Below are positions 35,611-46,126 of a stretch of 64,000 bases of DNA, in pieces. Position 1 is the first letter of the stretch. Each line of letters starts with the position of its first letter. The notes under the pieces were generated by a model, which saw only the letters and a program-made list of their open reading frames with translations, was not told the DNA's origin and did no database searches. Source of the stretch: Furcasterigmium furcatum. Taxonomy: Eukaryota > Ascomycota > Sordariomycetes > Glomerellales > Plectosphaerellaceae. The DNA lies in assembly GCA_001599815.1 (NCBI GenBank), contig BCIA01000004.1, positions 3,188,082 to 3,252,081 of the forward strand, in the 5' to 3' direction. The translations under genes and the position numbers were made by a program.

Positions 35611-36381
35611 ATGTCGAGTTCGACTATGGTGACGATAAGGCAACGAGCGCTGTCCACGAGTCCGCTTGAGGCCGGGATCCATTGCATGTCGACCACAGCA
35701 GAGACATCTCAGATCCCGCTTCCTAGGACACCGAACACTCCACGGCAAACTTCCCAGAATTTCAGCTCGCCCGAATACCAATATCCCCCGTCGTCCTCCA
35801 GCATGGCAAGCACCACCTACGGCGGGACGAATGACTCAACGCTTTCGATCCAAGACGACCAGGGCCCCAGACCCCAAAGAACCCAGGGATGGGTAGCTTT
35901 CTCGGGCGTCATGTTTCGGCACGCCAACCGACCGACACCACAGAGCCAACTTCAGCCCGCAGCACTCGACTCTGATGAAGAGAATGTCTCGCCGAAGAAG
36001 CGGGCCCACGCCGTCAGCAAGGTCTGCCCCCTGTGCCTCTCGACACGCCTCCAAAAGGGCCGACAGTTCTGCCAAAAGTGCACGAAGAAGCAGAAGAAAC
36101 GAAGGAATGCGCTGGGCGAGGTGGCACCAGATGCTGAGGAACTTCCGCAGGTGCGGCCGCTCTACGAGATCCAGATGCTGCAAGCTGGCTTGGACGAGTC
36201 CCTTGAAATGATGAGTGAATTCCAAGGCGAGAACGAGGACTGGGAGACTGAGTTTCTCCAAGTTGTCAGCGATGGCGAGGAGGTTGAGGAGGAAGAGGAG
36301 TGGGACGATGAATATGGGGTGGAGGAGGACAAGGACGGGGACATCTTGATGGATCGCCAGGTGGCTGTCAGATCGAGATAG
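35611..36381 (+). CDS. Hypothetical acidic protein with a CxxC...CxxC zinc-ribbon-like motif
   Basis: Single exon; 256 residues. The first 120 residues are Ser/Thr/Pro-rich and probably disordered. Near residue 140 lies CPLCLSTRLQKGRQFCQKC, two CxxC knuckles 11 residues apart, followed directly by a basic run KKQKKRRN that could be a nuclear localisation signal. The C-terminal third is strongly acidic (EEVEEEEEWDDEYGVEEDKD). The combination suggests a nuclear or RNA/chromatin-associated protein, but no family is recognised. Several in-frame ATGs occur early (35611, 35626, 35686); the first is used. Confidence 0.6.
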   Translation: MSSSTMVTIRQRALSTSPLEAGIHCMSTTAETSQIPLPRTPNTPRQTSQNFSSPEYQYPPSSSSMASTTYGGTNDSTLSIQDDQGPRPQRTQGWVAFSGVMFRHANRPTPQSQLQPAALDSDEENVSPKKRAHAVSKVCPLCLSTRLQKGRQFCQKCTKKQKKRRNALGEVAPDAEELPQVRPLYEIQMLQAGLDESLEMMSEFQGENEDWETEFLQVVSDGEEVEEEEEWDDEYGVEEDKDGDILMDRQVAVRSR

Positions 36382-37480
36382 GTCATCAGCATCCAGACCT
36401 CTGTCTAGTCAGAGTAGAAAGCGTCGGTTCATTTTTGGGAATAAGGAAAGATCAATGTCAAGTCTTTGTCCTCGCAGTCAGCGCCATTGCTTTATATCAA
36501 AAGACACTGAGTCTTGGTCCTCTTCGGTGGCCTCCACAACGGCAATGAACAAAGATGAAACCCCATCAAAAGAGGAGACTGTTTCTTTCTTTAACTTGCA
36601 TAATGTCCAATAATCTGGCTAGAAACCTAATCATCACTCCCTTCTTTGCTTCGTCCAAACTCCTTCACATGCCACCAGGTCTCAACGTCCCTCGATCTCC
36701 CCGGGCCAGTATTTGCAACGATGTGTCGACCCCATTCCCTTCTTTCCCAAACATAGAACTGCTATCCTCTCGAATGCAACCCCTTCGTCCCATCAAGGCC
36801 CGAAATTTGGATGGATTTGGTACGCGCGACGTCTCGTCGGAAAACGCGGCTCCAGCAGAACCAAACATCCCGAATTGCCACCGGCCTCATCGACCCGTAC
36901 CCAAGTCTTCGGACTTAGACCCCAAAAGACAACAAATATAGCATCACTTTTCGGAGATTCAGGCCTGCTACCTGCTTTGTCCTTGCCCTCGGGACAGCGG
37001 AAGATCTCCGCCCATCACCAAGAAGTGCGGGGAATGACCTGATGATATCTGCCGGCCTTGACCGACATGCAGCATGCCTCGGCCAGATGCACCGGCGAGC
37101 TTGGTCAGCTTGACGTCCAGCTAATCATATCCAATCATCCAATTCTCGAGGGCCTGGCCATCGTATGCCCAGGTAAATGACGAGGATCTCCTCTCAGCAT
37201 GGCGTATGTGTGAAGCTGGCCGCATGAACGTGTGATGGCGATGTCCAATAATTGGAGTCGCTGAATGTGGCTGGACACGTCCAACGGCCGCAACGGCCGG
37301 CTGTGTTGTTCCCGGCATCCCCGCAACCACGGGGGCACGCCCAGAAAGGAGCGACTGAGCCGGGATCAAGCTGGCAGCTCGATGCAAGCAAGAGGAGCGA
37401 GCTCCACGCCGCATGTAAGTAAGACCGTGCGGGGTGCAGGATAATCCGGGGTAGGCTCCGGGGTAAGGAAGTCCTCCAAT
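36382..37480 (+). other. Intergenic
   Basis: About 1.1 kb. ORFs on both strands lack motifs and codon bias; no gene is claimed. Confidence 0.45.
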
Positions 37481-38041
37481 GGCTCCGCAACGGGGCGCCC
37501 AGATTGCTCTCACGCTCTTCCTGGTCACTGCGGCTCCGGTGGAGGGCTGGTAACGGATGGCAGACTTGAAGGCATACCCCGGGTCCATCAATACCATTAA
37601 GTACATCCCGAAGGTTCACAACCTTCCAGCTGCGGGAGACGTTGGAAACTGCCCTAGGAGGGGAAGCGCTTTGCCGGCCAGACATCCATCAAGTCTGACT
37701 CGCGGGGAGAGCTCCCAATGCGGGCACCAACTGCAACATCCTGGATGAGGACGTCATGCCCTCGCTCATGTAGGCCTAGTGAGCGAGGTCGACTGGTGCA
37801 GGGCTGCATGTCCCTCCACAACACCATCAATCCTCGGAGATATGCCGGCTTCTTCGACCACAGCTTCGAGTACAAGGGACATCGTAGCTCGAGCCAACAA
37901 GAACAGCCCTCGACGCTGTTCATGTGCACCAACTCGGGCGAATTGCTTGCGTGGACATGCAACGGCCCTTGCCAAGGAACGCCCGATGGTACCAAATGCG
38001 ACAACCACCGTGTCAATTGGCCAATCTTCGAGCTGGACTGA
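37481..38041 (+). CDS. Candidate small secreted Cys-containing protein, gene model unresolved
   Basis: A signal-peptide-like start, MAPQRGAQIALTLFLVTAAP, opens at about 37481 and runs into a stop after 25 residues, where a GT donor is available. About 250 bases later a frame ends GCMSLHNTINPRRYAGFFDH, then FMCTNSGELLAWTCNGPCQG and CDNHRVNWPIFELD, stopping at 38041, with five Cys. A short stretch in another frame (NAGTNCNILDEDVMPSL) also looks coding. Joining them needs one or two introns that I cannot place with confidence, and a decayed gene is an alternative. If real, it would be a small secreted protein or effector candidate. Confidence 0.3.
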
Positions 38042-38262
38042 GGAGAACAGATGGGAGCTTCGGCTTCTTGACTCGAGTTGCACTACGTGAATACTGAAAC
38101 CTGAGAGGGGGTGATGATCATCGGGTCACCAGACCGCGAGGCGAGGAGCTTGGGATGGGTATTTTTACTCGAGAGGTTCCCTCCTGAAGTGCCTCGACTA
38201 TCTGGACTCACTCTTCAGCATTATCTATCTGGGTCTAACATTCAAGGGCCTCTGAGAAGATC

Positions 38263-38273
38263 TTTATACAAAG
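38263..38273 (+). promoter_or_regulatory. Putative TATA box of the alcohol oxidase gene
   Basis: tttatacaaag lies about 32-42 bases upstream of the ATG at 38305. The short distance would give a very short leader, so the true start site may be nearby or the match may be chance. Confidence 0.3.
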
Positions 38274-38304
38274 CTTCACCGCAGCCACAAGATCCAACGC
38301 CAAC

Positions 38305-40888
38305 ATGAGCGGAGCTCTCCCAGACGAGTTTGACATTATCGTCTGCGGAGGAGGAAGTACGGGATGTGTCGTTGCCGGACGGTCCGTACACGTTGAATTG
38401 ACAAGTGATTGTACATGCACATTGCTAACTCCCTCTCTAGCCTCGCCAACCTTGACCACAACCTCTCTGTCCTCCTGATCGAGGGCGGAGAGAACAACCT
38501 GAACAACCCATGGGTCTTCCGCCCGGGCATCTTCCCCCGAAACATGAAGCTCGACTCCAAGACCGCCACATTCTACGAGTCCAAGCCGTCTCCATGGCTC
38601 GCTGGCAGGAAGGCCATTGTGCCGTGTGCCAATATCCTGGGTGGAGGATCTTCCATCAACTTCATGGTAAGATTATCCCAAACAGGAAGGATGCTAGGCA
38701 ATAACACCCCAGCAGATGTACACTCGTGCCTCGGCATCGGACTATGATGACTTCCAGGCCAAGGGCTGGACCACGAAGGAGCTTCTTCCTCTCATGAGGA
38801 AGCATGAGACTTACCAGCGTGCTTCTCACAACCGGTACCCTAGAGGCCGCCCACACTGTCGGTGTACGCAGTAGCTGATGCGCTTACAGGGACCTTCATG
38901 GCTTCGACGGCCCCATCAAAGTTTCCTTTGGCAACTAGTAAAGATCAATCTCTCCGTCTAAAGAGCCAAGCTGATGGTCATAGCACGTACCCCATCAAGG
39001 AGGACTTCCTCCGCGCAGCAGAGTCCCAGGATATCCCCACCGTCGACGACCTCCAGGACCTCAGCACCGGTCATGGTGCTGAGCACTGGCTCAAGTGGAT
39101 CAACCGCGATGTGAGCTGGAGCATCTCCTACTTGATTTGATGGTCCTTCTTACTTATTAATGCTTCTTCCAGACTGGTCGCCGGAGTGACAGCGCCCACG
39201 CGTACATCCACGCCACCCGTGCCAAACACTCCAACCTCTACCTGGCATGCAACACCAAGATCGACAAGGTCATCATCGAGAATGGCAGAGCTGTGGCCGT
39301 TCAGACTTGGTTAGCAGCCTTAACATCAGAGTTTTCAACACTACTGACAAGTTACCAGCCCCATGAAGCCCCTTGACCCCCGGCAGCTGAAGACTCGTAC
39401 TTTCAGGGCTCGCAAGCAGATTGTCGTTTCTTGCGGAACCCTGTCTTCTCCTCTTGTTCTTCAGCGATCCGGCATTGGTAAGTCCAGCAACACCTTTTGA
39501 TTTCGGACTTACACTCACCCACTCAGGCAACCCCAAGACGCTCAGGGCAGCCGGCGTTGAGCCAAAGGTCGACCTTCCGGGCGTCGGTCTCAACTTCCAG
39601 GACCACTACTTGACCTTCTCGGTCTACCGTGCCAAGCCTGAGACGGAGAGCTTCGATGACTTTGCTCGGGGTGACCCTGAGACCCAGAAGCGTAAGTTAC
39701 ATCTGGGGAGACAGCATCTTCACACCGCTGACCGGATCAGGCGTCTTCGACGAGTGGAACCTCAAGGGCACTGGACCTCTTGCCACCAACGGCATCGACG
39801 CCGGTGTCAAGATCCGCCCAACGGCCGAGGAACTGAAGGAGTTCGAGAGGTGGCCGACTCCTCACTTCAAGGACGGCTGGAAGTCGTACTTCGAGAACAA
39901 GCCCGACAAGCCCGTCATGCACTACTCGGTCATTGCGGGTTGGTTTGGCGACCACATGCTCATGTAAGTTCCAAGCCCATACATCAGCAGACGATGCATC
40001 CTCTAATGTTAGCTCAGGCCCCCTGGAAAGTTCTTCACCATGTTCCACTTCCTCGAGTACCCGTTCTCCCGCGGCAGCACGCACATTACCTCCGCCGACC
40101 CCTACGCCACGCCCGACTTCGACGCCGGGTTCATGAACGACGAGCGCGACATGGTCCCCATGGTCTGGGGCTACATCAAGTCGCGCGAGACGGCGCGCCG
40201 CATGGACGCCTACGCCGGCGAGGTCGCCAACATGCACCCCTTCTTCGACTACGGCTCCTCGGCCAAGGCGCTCGACCTCGACCTGCCGACGACCAACGCC
40301 TACGCGCTCCCGGGCAACGTCACGGCCGGAATCCAGCACGGAAGCTGGACGCAGCCGCTTGAGGAGGCGGAGAGGAAGGCCGACAAGAAGGTGACCGTAT
40401 CGAGCAGCAGGAAGGACGTGAGAGAGGACTTGAAGTACAGCGACGCCGACATCAAGGCCGTCGAGGAGTGGGTGAAGAGGCATGTTGAGACGACCTGGCA
40501 CAGTCTTGGAGTGAGTGATTCCCGCCCTGTCCTTCGTACGAAGACTGACTCGATGGTTAGACCTGCTCGATGGCCCCCAGGGAGGGCAACAGCATCGTCA
40601 AGCACGGCGTTCTCGACGAGCGCCTGAACGTCCACGGCGTCCAGGGCCTCAAGGTCGCGGATCTGAGCATCTGCCCCGACAACGTGGGCTGCAACACGTG
40701 GGTTTCCTACCTCATTTTGAGAAGATGAACGCCGAATTGACATGACTAGATACTCGACCGCGCTTCTCATTGGCGAAAAGGCCGCCATGCTTGTCGCGGA
40801 GGACCTTGGCTACTCGGGTGCGGCCCTCGACATGAAGGTCCCGACGTACCATGCCCCCGGGGAGCTTCTGCATGCCTCTCGTTTGTAA
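38305..40888 (+). CDS. Peroxisomal alcohol oxidase (GMC family, methanol-oxidase type)
   Basis: Twelve exons: 38305-38381, 38441-38666, 38716-38834, 38890-38937, 38984-39110, 39173-39309, 39359-39477, 39527-39691, 39741-39963, 40018-40510, 40561-40697, 40750-40888. All phases match and give 669 residues, the size of yeast AOX. FAD-binding GGGSTGCVVAGR starts at residue 15; the GMC signature region is CANILGGGSSINFM; later SCGTLSSPLVLQRSGIG and a C-terminal WHSLGTCSMAP with the active-site His. The protein ends HASRL; -SRL is a peroxisomal PTS1-type signal. Known reaction: primary short-chain alcohols plus O2 to aldehyde and H2O2. In non-methylotrophic fungi this enzyme may act on methanol released from pectin or lignin. 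Confidence 0.93.
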
Positions 40889-41932
40889 GTTGACGAATTA
40901 TGATTATGGACGGGTCTCGTCTATTTCCTGCTACTGTATGCTTGGTCGCTCGTTTGTCATGCAATGTCTGACGATGATGTCTGGCTACGTTATGCCTGTG
41001 TGTGTAAATAAGTTCGTGCTGTAACCTACAGATTGAACATGAAGTGTCTTCACATTTCTTTTCTTGTGCGAGGATTTCATTGCTTGGACTTGATATTGTA
41101 GTATCTGAGCAACCAGTCTGATATGATCAACGATTTTGAGGAGTATCAGGCGGGAGACCTCTGGGCGGCGGGCCAGCGCCTCGTATCTGCTTGGCTTAGC
41201 ATATTATCGAGAGAACCGAGCATACAGGCGATCTGCAATCAGGTAGGCCAACGTGAGGGGTACAAGCGCCGTGATGTTGTATTTGGTTGTTTTGGGAGGC
41301 GGCATGACAGATTTAGCCGAGAAGAATATCCCATGCCCCGAAAAGAGCCGGCATTCAGTGACGCCATCTCCAGTGTGCGCTTGATCCGGAATATTTCAGA
41401 CACGTGGTATCCAATTTCGGGCCACATAAACACTCTTGGTCTCGTCCCGTTCTATTGCAGTTGGACTGGTAGATGTCAGGGTGACTTCGTTCCATGACTT
41501 GATCATCCTTCATGTTGCATCTTCCGCGGGGTCTCCATATGCGGGAGGGAATTCGAACCCGGCATATATCAGTAGCAAGCTATAGCTCCCCTCTTCTCAT
41601 TGCCTTAATCAATATTCCGCTTCCTCCGTGTATTCAATGCGACCCGAATATGGGTTGAATTAGCCTGAGGTACGCTGGGCAAAAGGAGACTTGGTTCGCT
41701 GTAACCTTTTGCTGAGCAATTCCCCTATTCTGCTAAAACCTGCGCAGCACCCCCCAGCTATGTCCTTAACCGTCCACGGTTTGATGGATGTAGTACGGAT
41801 CCAGTTGGACCGAGAGTGGCGGGGAGCATGGCATGCGGTATAAGTAGCCCGGACAGGATGCATTTTGGACCGAAGCTCTCCCTGCGACTCGTTTCCCCCT
41901 GGTTCATTGACAGCCCGCTCCAGATTCTAGCC
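40889..41932 (+). other. Intergenic between two GMC oxidoreductase genes
   Basis: No gene supported; a 124-codon ORF at 41123-41497 has no motif. Carries the promoter of the downstream secreted oxidoreductase. Confidence 0.45.
41837..41847 (+). promoter_or_regulatory. Putative TATA box of the secreted GMC gene
   Basis: ggtataagtag about 86-96 bases upstream of the ATG at 41933. Its position supports the 41933 start over in-frame ATGs further upstream at 41816-41900. Confidence 0.45.
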
Positions 41933-44237
41933 ATGACCGTCTCCATTTTATCCAGGGTAGTCTTCACAGGTCTGGCAGCGGCAACTTGTGCGCTTGCTGC
42001 TGCCATTCCTGAGCCCGTTGGGAAGTCCAGGGTGGTCCGCCAGGCTGAGGATCTCCGCGAGGAGTACGACTACATCATCGTTGGTGGTGGAACGTCGGGG
42101 CTCACTGTCGCAGATCGTCTCACCGAGAGCGGGGAGTGTAAGTCGTGCTTGATCCCTTGTGACCATGGCTGCTAAGATCGGCGTGCAGACTCCGTCCTCG
42201 TCATTGAAATCGGAATTTTCGGTGAGTGCCGCCGCCTATTATCCAAGAGGCTTCATCTGACATACCCCCAAGCAAATGACAGCTCGGTGAACAATGTCTC
42301 TGGGGGTTCGCAGGCCTTTGCGAACTCGTCTCTCTCCTTCAACTTCCCGTCGGTTCCGCAGGTCAACCTGCGCAATCGGACCACCGGCGTTGTCGGCGGC
42401 GCCATGCTCGGTGGTTCCTCCGGCGTCAACGGCTTCCAGGCTCACCGGCCCCAGAAGGAGGACATCGATGCCTGGGGAAAGTACTTCAGTGATGACTCCG
42501 AATGGAACTGGGACAACCTTCTCCCGTATTTCAAGAAGGTAGTCCGCAACCCTGTCACGCGACGTTAACCAGAACCTCTAACATCCATGTCAGGCTTGGA
42601 GGCTGAACCCTCCCACCCCGGAGCTGGTTGAGCAGTTCGGCATCCGCTATGACCCGAGCTACTGGGGCACCGATTCGCCGATTCATGCCTCGTTCCCGAC
42701 CTTCCATTACCCCTTCATGCGTGAGTACCCTTTGTTTTGCTGTTGATGCCGTGCCACACTGACCAGTGCTGCAGGAAATGAGTGGGATGCCATGGCCGAG
42801 ATCGACGGTGTCGAGTTCCCCGTGGACTCGGGAGCTGGAGATGCCGGGGTCTTCTGGTACCCTCACTCAGCCCAGCTGCCCGCCGTTGTTCGGTCCTTTG
42901 CCCTCAGCGGCTACTGGGCTGGAAAGGCTGACGTGCGTGACAACTACGACACCATCATCGAGTCCCGCGTGCTTCGTGTGCTGTTCGACGAGAACAAGAC
43001 GGCGACTGGCGTTGAATATGTCCCGCGATCTGCGACCGATGCGTCCGAGGCCAAGACTGTTTTCGCCAAGAAGGAAGTCATCGTTGCGGCCGGAACAATT
43101 CACACGCCACAAATCTTGCAGGCCAGTGGTGTTGGTCCCAAGGCCCTGCTGGAGGAGGCCGGGCTTGACGTCGTGGTTGATCTGCCGGGTACGTTTTTAC
43201 TAACTCCTCGATTACTCCGCAATGGTTGCTGACTAGATTAGGTGTTGGCTGGAATCTGCAGGATCATCCTCTAGGAGCCGGCGCAACTTTCCTTCGTGAG
43301 GGCCTCCTCGTGCTATTCTCTTAGGCGTCAAACTGACTTTATTTGTAGTCACCAACTTCAATGTTCATCCTGACCCGAGCGATCTCCAGTCCAACGCAAC
43401 TTTCAGGGCGGAAGCTGAAGCTGAGTTTGCCGAATCCAGAACTGGTCAGTGTTTCTCGTCCAGCAATAAACAACACCTTCTGACAATAGAACCCCGACTG
43501 AAGGCCCTCTCACAATTGCTTCTGGCAACCTGATGGCTTTCCTGCCTTTCAACGTGGTGTCCCCTGACAGGTTCGAGGCCATCGCCTCGGCCCTCGAAAG
43601 TCAGGACCCCGCCGCCCATCTCCCTGCGGGATCAGACGAGACCATTGTTGCCGGATACGCCGCCCAACAGGCACGTCTCGCTGCTTTGCTGCGCTCTGAT
43701 AACTCGGCCAACTACAACCTGTTCATGCGCGGCGCTAACTTCGGAGGTATCGTGGTGTACCTTCACCCCCTGTCTCGAGGCACCATCTACATCAATCCCG
43801 CGGACCCCTTCTTCTCGCAGCCCATTGTCGACTACCGAGCCCTGTCCAACCCTCTCGACATTGACGTCCAGATCGAGTTCATCAAGTTCACCCGACGCTA
43901 CTACCTCGAGACAAGCCTGCAGCAGTATGGACCCTTTGAACTCAGCCCCGGTGCGGCCGTCACCAGCGACGAGGCTCTGCGAGCACACATCGTCGGGTCG
44001 ATGAGCCCGACCTGTTTCCACCCCGTTGGCACAGCAGCGATGATGCCCCGCGAGCTGGGTGGCGTCGTGTCCGAGACGCTCGAGGTCTATGGAGTCCGGG
44101 GACTGAGCGTCGTTGATGCCAGCATCATGCCCGACTTGCCTGGCGCTTACACGCAGCAGCCGACTTATGCCATCGCGGAGAAGGCTGCGGACCTGATCAA
44201 GAGGCGGGCCAAGAGGTGTCCTAAGAAGCTTCTCTGA
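41933..44237 (+). CDS. Secreted GMC oxidoreductase (aryl-alcohol oxidase / choline-dehydrogenase-like)
   Basis: Eight exons: 41933-42137, 42189-42221, 42273-42538, 42594-42720, 42775-43188, 43242-43295, 43349-43444, 43504-44237; 642 residues. A signal peptide (MTVSILSRVVFTGLAAATCA) precedes the FAD motif IIVGGGTSGLTVADRL. GMC signatures include GGAMLGGSSGVNGFQAHRP and AAGTIHTPQILQASGVGP; the C-terminal SPTCFHPVGTAAMMP holds the catalytic His, and YTQQPTYAIAEKAADLIK closes the FAD domain. Many N-glycosylation sequons agree with secretion. Known family role: oxidation of alcohols with FAD, often making H2O2; the exact substrate cannot be read. Lies just downstream of the peroxisomal alcohol oxidase on the same strand. 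Confidence 0.9.
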
Positions 44238-44525
44238 GTTTCCTGTTCCCTTCTTTACATAGCAACACTTTGACACTTTCAATGGAACTTGCAGCAGCAG
44301 TAGTTGACTCGTTTGTCGTCTTCTTCGTCGGATCGTGATACGTCTTGACTGTCACCAGCGGAGGTTACGGAAACGGAAAGTGGGGTCAAACGGCTAGTCC
44401 GCTTTCAGTATCCCCGCCAATCTCACCATCTCCCTCGATTCACCCCGCCATCCACACGCGACACGAAGCCATCTTCATCATCACCAACACTGCCACTCGT
44501 ATGCGACTCACTTTCCCATAGTTTG

Positions 44526-46047
44526 ATGGCTCTTCAGATCGGCTTGACTCATGAAACCGCGCCCACTGCATCAGACAACCAGATCTTGCATCCCGATGTC
44601 CGCCGCAGAGAGTACCCCTCAAGACCTGCTTCTCCGCTGGCCCGCCTGAGGCACGGCATCGTCGTCTTCTCGGGCGGGAGCGCGGCCAACAGCTTGGTCG
44701 AGGTCTTCGAGCACGTGCGACAGCTGAACGGTTGCAGCCTCAGCTATGTCATTCCAATCTCGGATAATGGAGGAAGTTCCAGCGAGATCATCCGCGTGTT
44801 TGGCGGTCCAGGTGAGTCCTCCACCTCCTCACGTGCCTTGAACGCAGCTGATGATGACAGGAATCGGCGACATGAGGTCGAGATTAGTCCGCCTCATCCC
44901 GGATGACAACCCCGAAAACACGGCCATCAAACAATTCTTCAATCACCGACTTCCAAAGGACCAGTTAGCCGCGAGAACGGAGTGGCTGGCTGTGGTCGAA
45001 GGCGTTCATGACATCTGGGCCGACATCTCCACGCCCAAGAAGGAGCTCATCCGGTCCTTTCTTAACCACTTCAATCTCGAAGTCATCAAGCGAATGAGGC
45101 CGACAAGCAAATTTGACTTCTCACGTGCCAGCGTGGGAAACATCTTCCTGACGGGGGCCAGACTGTTCACCGGGAGCTTGGAGGCGGCAGTCTACATGCT
45201 GAGCTCCGTGTGCGCCGTGCCGGATCACATCTCTGTGCTTCCCGCGCTGAACACCAACTTTGCCAATCACATCGCCGCTGGGCTCGCGGATGGCTCTATC
45301 GTCATCGGCCAGAACGACATCTCCCACCCCAGCGTCCCTTCGAGTGCCGTCCCGCTGGCCACGCCGCCCACGTGGACGGAGCACGCGGATGCAGTCGAGG
45401 ACGCGAACCTCCCGGGATCTCACCCTGCACTGAGGAGACCGGCCATTGAGTTCTCCAAGCACGATGAGGAGGAGCTCCCCTCCCGCATCGAACGCTTGTG
45501 GTACATCAATCCCTACGGTCAAGAAATGCGACTCCCCGCGAACCCTCGCGTGCTAGAAGCCTTGGCAGCCTCAAAGGCCGTGGTGTACAGCATCGGATCA
45601 CTCTTCACTTCGTTGATCCCGAGCCTGATCCTCGGCGGGGTCGGAGAGCAATTGATGGACCCCTTCATTCGATCGAAGATCCTGATCCTCAATGGCACCC
45701 TCGACCGAGAGACCGGTCCTTCGACCAACCCTTTCACGGCCCTCGACATGGTAGCCGCAATCGCCAGCTCATGCACGGCATCCAGGGGTCTTCCGCCCCC
45801 CGGCGAGACGGAGTACTCCCGCTACATCACCCACATGATTTACCTCGACAGCCCTCTCTCACCACGAGTCGACAGGAAGCGGTTTTCGCAGCTGGGGATA
45901 GAGACTCTTCGTGCCTACGGCGTGAGCGGACCCGACAGCAAAGGCGTCCGATACGATCCAAAGGGGCTGATGCAGGCCTTGGAGGCAGTTATCGGGCGCG
46001 CCGACCGCCGGCCCGACAGAAGCCGACGGAACACTCTTGATGGATGA
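44526..46047 (+). CDS. CofD / YvcK-like (UPF0052) family protein
   Basis: Two exons, 44526-44811 and 44861-46047; 490 residues. The N-terminal nucleotide-fold motif VVFSGGSAANSLVEVF and the loop ISDNGGSSSEIIRVFGGPGI are typical of the CofD/YvcK superfamily, as is FDFSRASVGNIFLTGARL and YSIGSLFTSLIPSLI. Archaeal and actinobacterial CofD transfers a phospholactyl group in cofactor F420 synthesis; bacterial YvcK/GlmR binds UDP-sugars. Fungi are not known to make F420, so the fungal role is open. No targeting signal seen. It converges on the sulfatase gene, with 79 bases between stop codons. Confidence 0.85.
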
Positions 46048-46126
46048 GTTCAGGTCTGAGAAGGCTGGCGGAAATCCTTTGCCGTAGAAGCCGAGTTGAT
46101 ACATCAAATACTTTCAGAGTCTCGCT

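Noticed and set aside
39421..40362. 313-codon plus-strand ORF inside the alcohol oxidase gene
   Set aside because: It crosses two introns and shifts out of the GMC frame; its Arg/His-rich sequence is a frame shadow of GC-rich exons.
41123..41497. 124-codon ORF between the two GMC genes
   Set aside because: No family pattern, no promoter or splice context; lies in the expected spacer.
41530..41600. Sequence resembling a tRNA B box (ggaattcgaaccc on the plus strand)
   Set aside because: Flanking sequence does not fold into a T stem or acceptor stem and no A box with proper spacing is seen.
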